Positions 5,318 through 6,415 of a stretch of DNA of 6,415 nucleotides are shown piece after piece; the stretch's first letter is position 1; every line of letters begins with the position of its first letter. Both the position numbers and the translations under genes were made by a program. The stretch covers positions 1 through 6,415 of the forward strand of contig CAZYGK010000166.1 of the NCBI GenBank assembly GCA_964647355.1, given 5' to 3'. This DNA is from SZUA-430 sp964647355. Lineage in GTDB: Bacteria; Pseudomonadota; Alphaproteobacteria; Micropepsales; Micropepsaceae. The notes under the pieces were generated by a model. The model was not told the DNA's origin, searched no databases, and saw nothing but the letters and a program-made list of their open reading frames with translations.

Positions 5318-6247
5318 GTGGAAAACACGCAACTTATCCTGATCGCCGTCGTCGCGATCACAGCGTTGGTCATAATCTTCCTCTACTCCCGTCGAAAACG
5401 GGAGGAGGCCGTCAAGGATGCTCATCGTCGAGAAATCCAATCGTACGAGGACGCAAAGAAAGACTATGAAAAGGCGCTAAAAGCGATCGAGGACCACGCG
5501 GACCGGCCCATGGTCCTCGACTTGATCACCGACATTTCGGAGGAGCCTTTTGCAGAGATTGCCGGCGAAGCGCCGTTTCACATCGAATTCGGCTTGACGA
5601 CCAAAGTGCTCGACCGGATCAAGTCGGCGACGGAGTCTCAGCCCCTCTGTATCATCGTTCACACACTTGGCGGGTTTTCGCTGGCAACTGAAATCATTGC
5701 CGCGGCGCTCCACGCAAGGAAAGCGCCAACCCGCGCCTACATTCCTTATATCGCCATGTCGGGCGGCACCATGGTCGCCCTCGCGACAGATCAGATTTGG
5801 CTTGGCAAGAACGCTGCGCTGGGGCCGATCGGACTCCAGTACTACGGGGTTCCGATCAAGGCGTACGAATGGGTGCTTCAAAAGAAGCAGAACCACGTTG
5901 ACTCAATCGACGACCGCACCCTGTTGCTTGCGTTCGAGGCTCAAAAGTACGCGCGCGATGCGAACAAGAAAGCCTGCGCGCTCGTGAAGAAGGCCCACAA
6001 GAGGCGCGGCGAGCACTCGGACGGCACGTGTTTTGTCGTCGACCAACTGACCAACGAGAACCAGCCCCATTCCGAGCGTATCGACTACGATGCTGCGGAC
6101 ACCATAGGAATGAACGTCAAGAATGAGTGTCCGCCCGAGGTCTACAAGATGGTCGATGCGAGGTTGCGAATGATTCAGGCGCGTCAGGAACAGATTCATC
6201 GAGGACTTGTTGGAGCTTACGGGTCCCGGCGAACAAGGCGAATTTGA
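5318..6247 (+). CDS. Membrane-anchored SDH-family (ClpP/crotonase-fold) serine protease
   Basis: The product is 309 residues from GTG 5318. Residues about 5-23 form one membrane segment (LILIAVVAITALVIIFLYS), followed by RRKREE, which by the positive-inside rule puts the rest in the cytoplasm. Residues 25-60 are highly charged and probably coiled coil. The protease domain follows. It has the strand and oxyanion loop CIIVHTLGG (His115 to Gly119; relatives usually have HTPGG), the nucleophile motif AMSGGT with Ser148, and NAALGPIGLQ (165-174; usually A.LGP.DPQ). The C-terminal part RIDYDAADTIGMNVKNECPPEVY corresponds to the 'THDYP...A..LGLPV....P.EVY' end of the family. This is Pfam's SDH_protease family ('serine dehydrogenase proteinase'), related to ClpP and SppA. 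Members are thought to cleave peptides or proteins at the membrane, but physiological substrates are mostly unknown. The gene stands alone in its orientation, 40 bases before the stop of a convergent gene, and its composition is less GC-rich than the left block, consistent with transfer. The basic tail (RGLVGAYGSRRTRRI) is unlike the catalytic core. Family assignment is strong; role is unknown. Confidence 0.85.
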   Translation: MENTQLILIAVVAITALVIIFLYSRRKREEAVKDAHRREIQSYEDAKKDYEKALKAIEDHADRPMVLDLITDISEEPFAEIAGEAPFHIEFGLTTKVLDRIKSATESQPLCIIVHTLGGFSLATEIIAAALHARKAPTRAYIPYIAMSGGTMVALATDQIWLGKNAALGPIGLQYYGVPIKAYEWVLQKKQNHVDSIDDRTLLLAFEAQKYARDANKKACALVKKAHKRRGEHSDGTCFVVDQLTNENQPHSERIDYDAADTIGMNVKNECPPEVYKMVDARLRMIQARQEQIHRGLVGAYGSRRTRRI

Positions 6248-6287
6248 CGATGACTTGCACCGGATTCGCAACGATTTCCCACCCGTC

Positions 6288-6415
6288 CTAGTCAGAAACC
6301 GTTACGCCGAAGATCGCTGCCAGGGCGAGCGTCAGGATCGTGAACAGCAGGGACTGCGCGGCACCTGCGGCGACGCCTGACCAGATTGCGTCGCGGCTCC
6401 AGGCGCCGTTGTGGA
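6288..6415 (-). CDS. C-terminal end of an unidentified membrane protein (5' partial)
   Basis: On the minus strand the frame is open from the right edge to TAG at 6290-6288, giving 41 C-terminal residues. They read HNGAWSRDAIWSGVAAG, then a hydrophobic helix AQSLLFTILTLALAAIFGVT, and end VSD. A single transmembrane helix at the extreme C-terminus, preceded by an Ala/Gly-rich helix, indicates an inner-membrane protein, but too little is present to name it. Base composition is again high-GC like the left block, so this is probably the resumption of the resident chromosome. Its stop is 40 bases from the stop of the convergent protease gene, with no terminator hairpin visible between them. Coding status is supported by composition and by the helix; identity is open. 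Confidence 0.55.
   Translation of the reverse strand, partial: HNGAWSRDAIWSGVAAGAAQSLLFTILTLALAAIFGVTVSD

Noticed and set aside
4985..5440. Minus-strand open frame of 151 codons overlapping the protease start
   Set aside because: Cysteine/arginine-rich, with no ribosome site or recognisable motifs, and antisense to the membrane anchor of the protease.
1..6415. CRISPR array, tRNA, rRNA or integrase attachment site
   Set aside because: No regularly spaced direct repeats, tRNA-like cloverleaf, rRNA sequence or flanking direct repeat was found on either strand by reading.

Overview
The window reads as two blocks of different character. Bases 1 to about 3250 are very GC-rich, with strongly G/C-ending codons and tightly packed same-strand genes. 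They look like ordinary chromosome of a high-GC proteobacterium, and an alphaproteobacterium close to the sphingomonads fits best. That placement is inferred from protein style (OprO/P-type porin end, QQNCSLIWDT-type metallo-hydrolase) and is not proven.

Left block, all on the plus strand. The 3' end of an outer-membrane phosphate-selective-porin-like gene (to 230) is followed by a clean rho-independent terminator (264-290). Then comes a compact probable operon: a cytoplasmic DUF2961/GH172 glycoside hydrolase-like protein (375-1562), a ribokinase-type PfkB sugar kinase one base later (1564-2502), and a YcbL/glyoxalase II-like metallo-beta-lactamase-fold hydrolase 13 bases further on (2516-3250). 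The simplest reading of the first two is that a small furanosyl glycoside is opened inside the cell and the released sugar is phosphorylated. The third may only be a positional companion.

Middle block, about 3251-6290. Base composition drops visibly and gene density falls. It looks like an acquired insertion between the metallo-hydrolase gene and the next chromosomal gene. It holds a minus-strand pair with an ATGA start/stop overlap: a small cysteine-cluster protein of about 96 residues (4297-4587) followed by a 323-residue multi-pass membrane protein (3329-4300). I recognise neither. Next is a decayed IS630-family transposase N-terminus (4811-4909), then about 400 bases without a convincing gene but with two hairpin-forming inverted repeats. 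Last is a plus-strand gene for a membrane-anchored SDH-family (ClpP/crotonase-fold) serine protease (5318-6247).

Right edge. From 6288 the composition rises again and the C-terminal 41 codons of a minus-strand membrane protein run off the window.

The most interesting part is the accessory middle block: an uncharacterised, translationally coupled Cys-protein/membrane-protein pair next to a membrane-bound protease and a transposase scar. Whether these three genes work together cannot be told from this window, because the protease is on the opposite strand and separated by decayed DNA.
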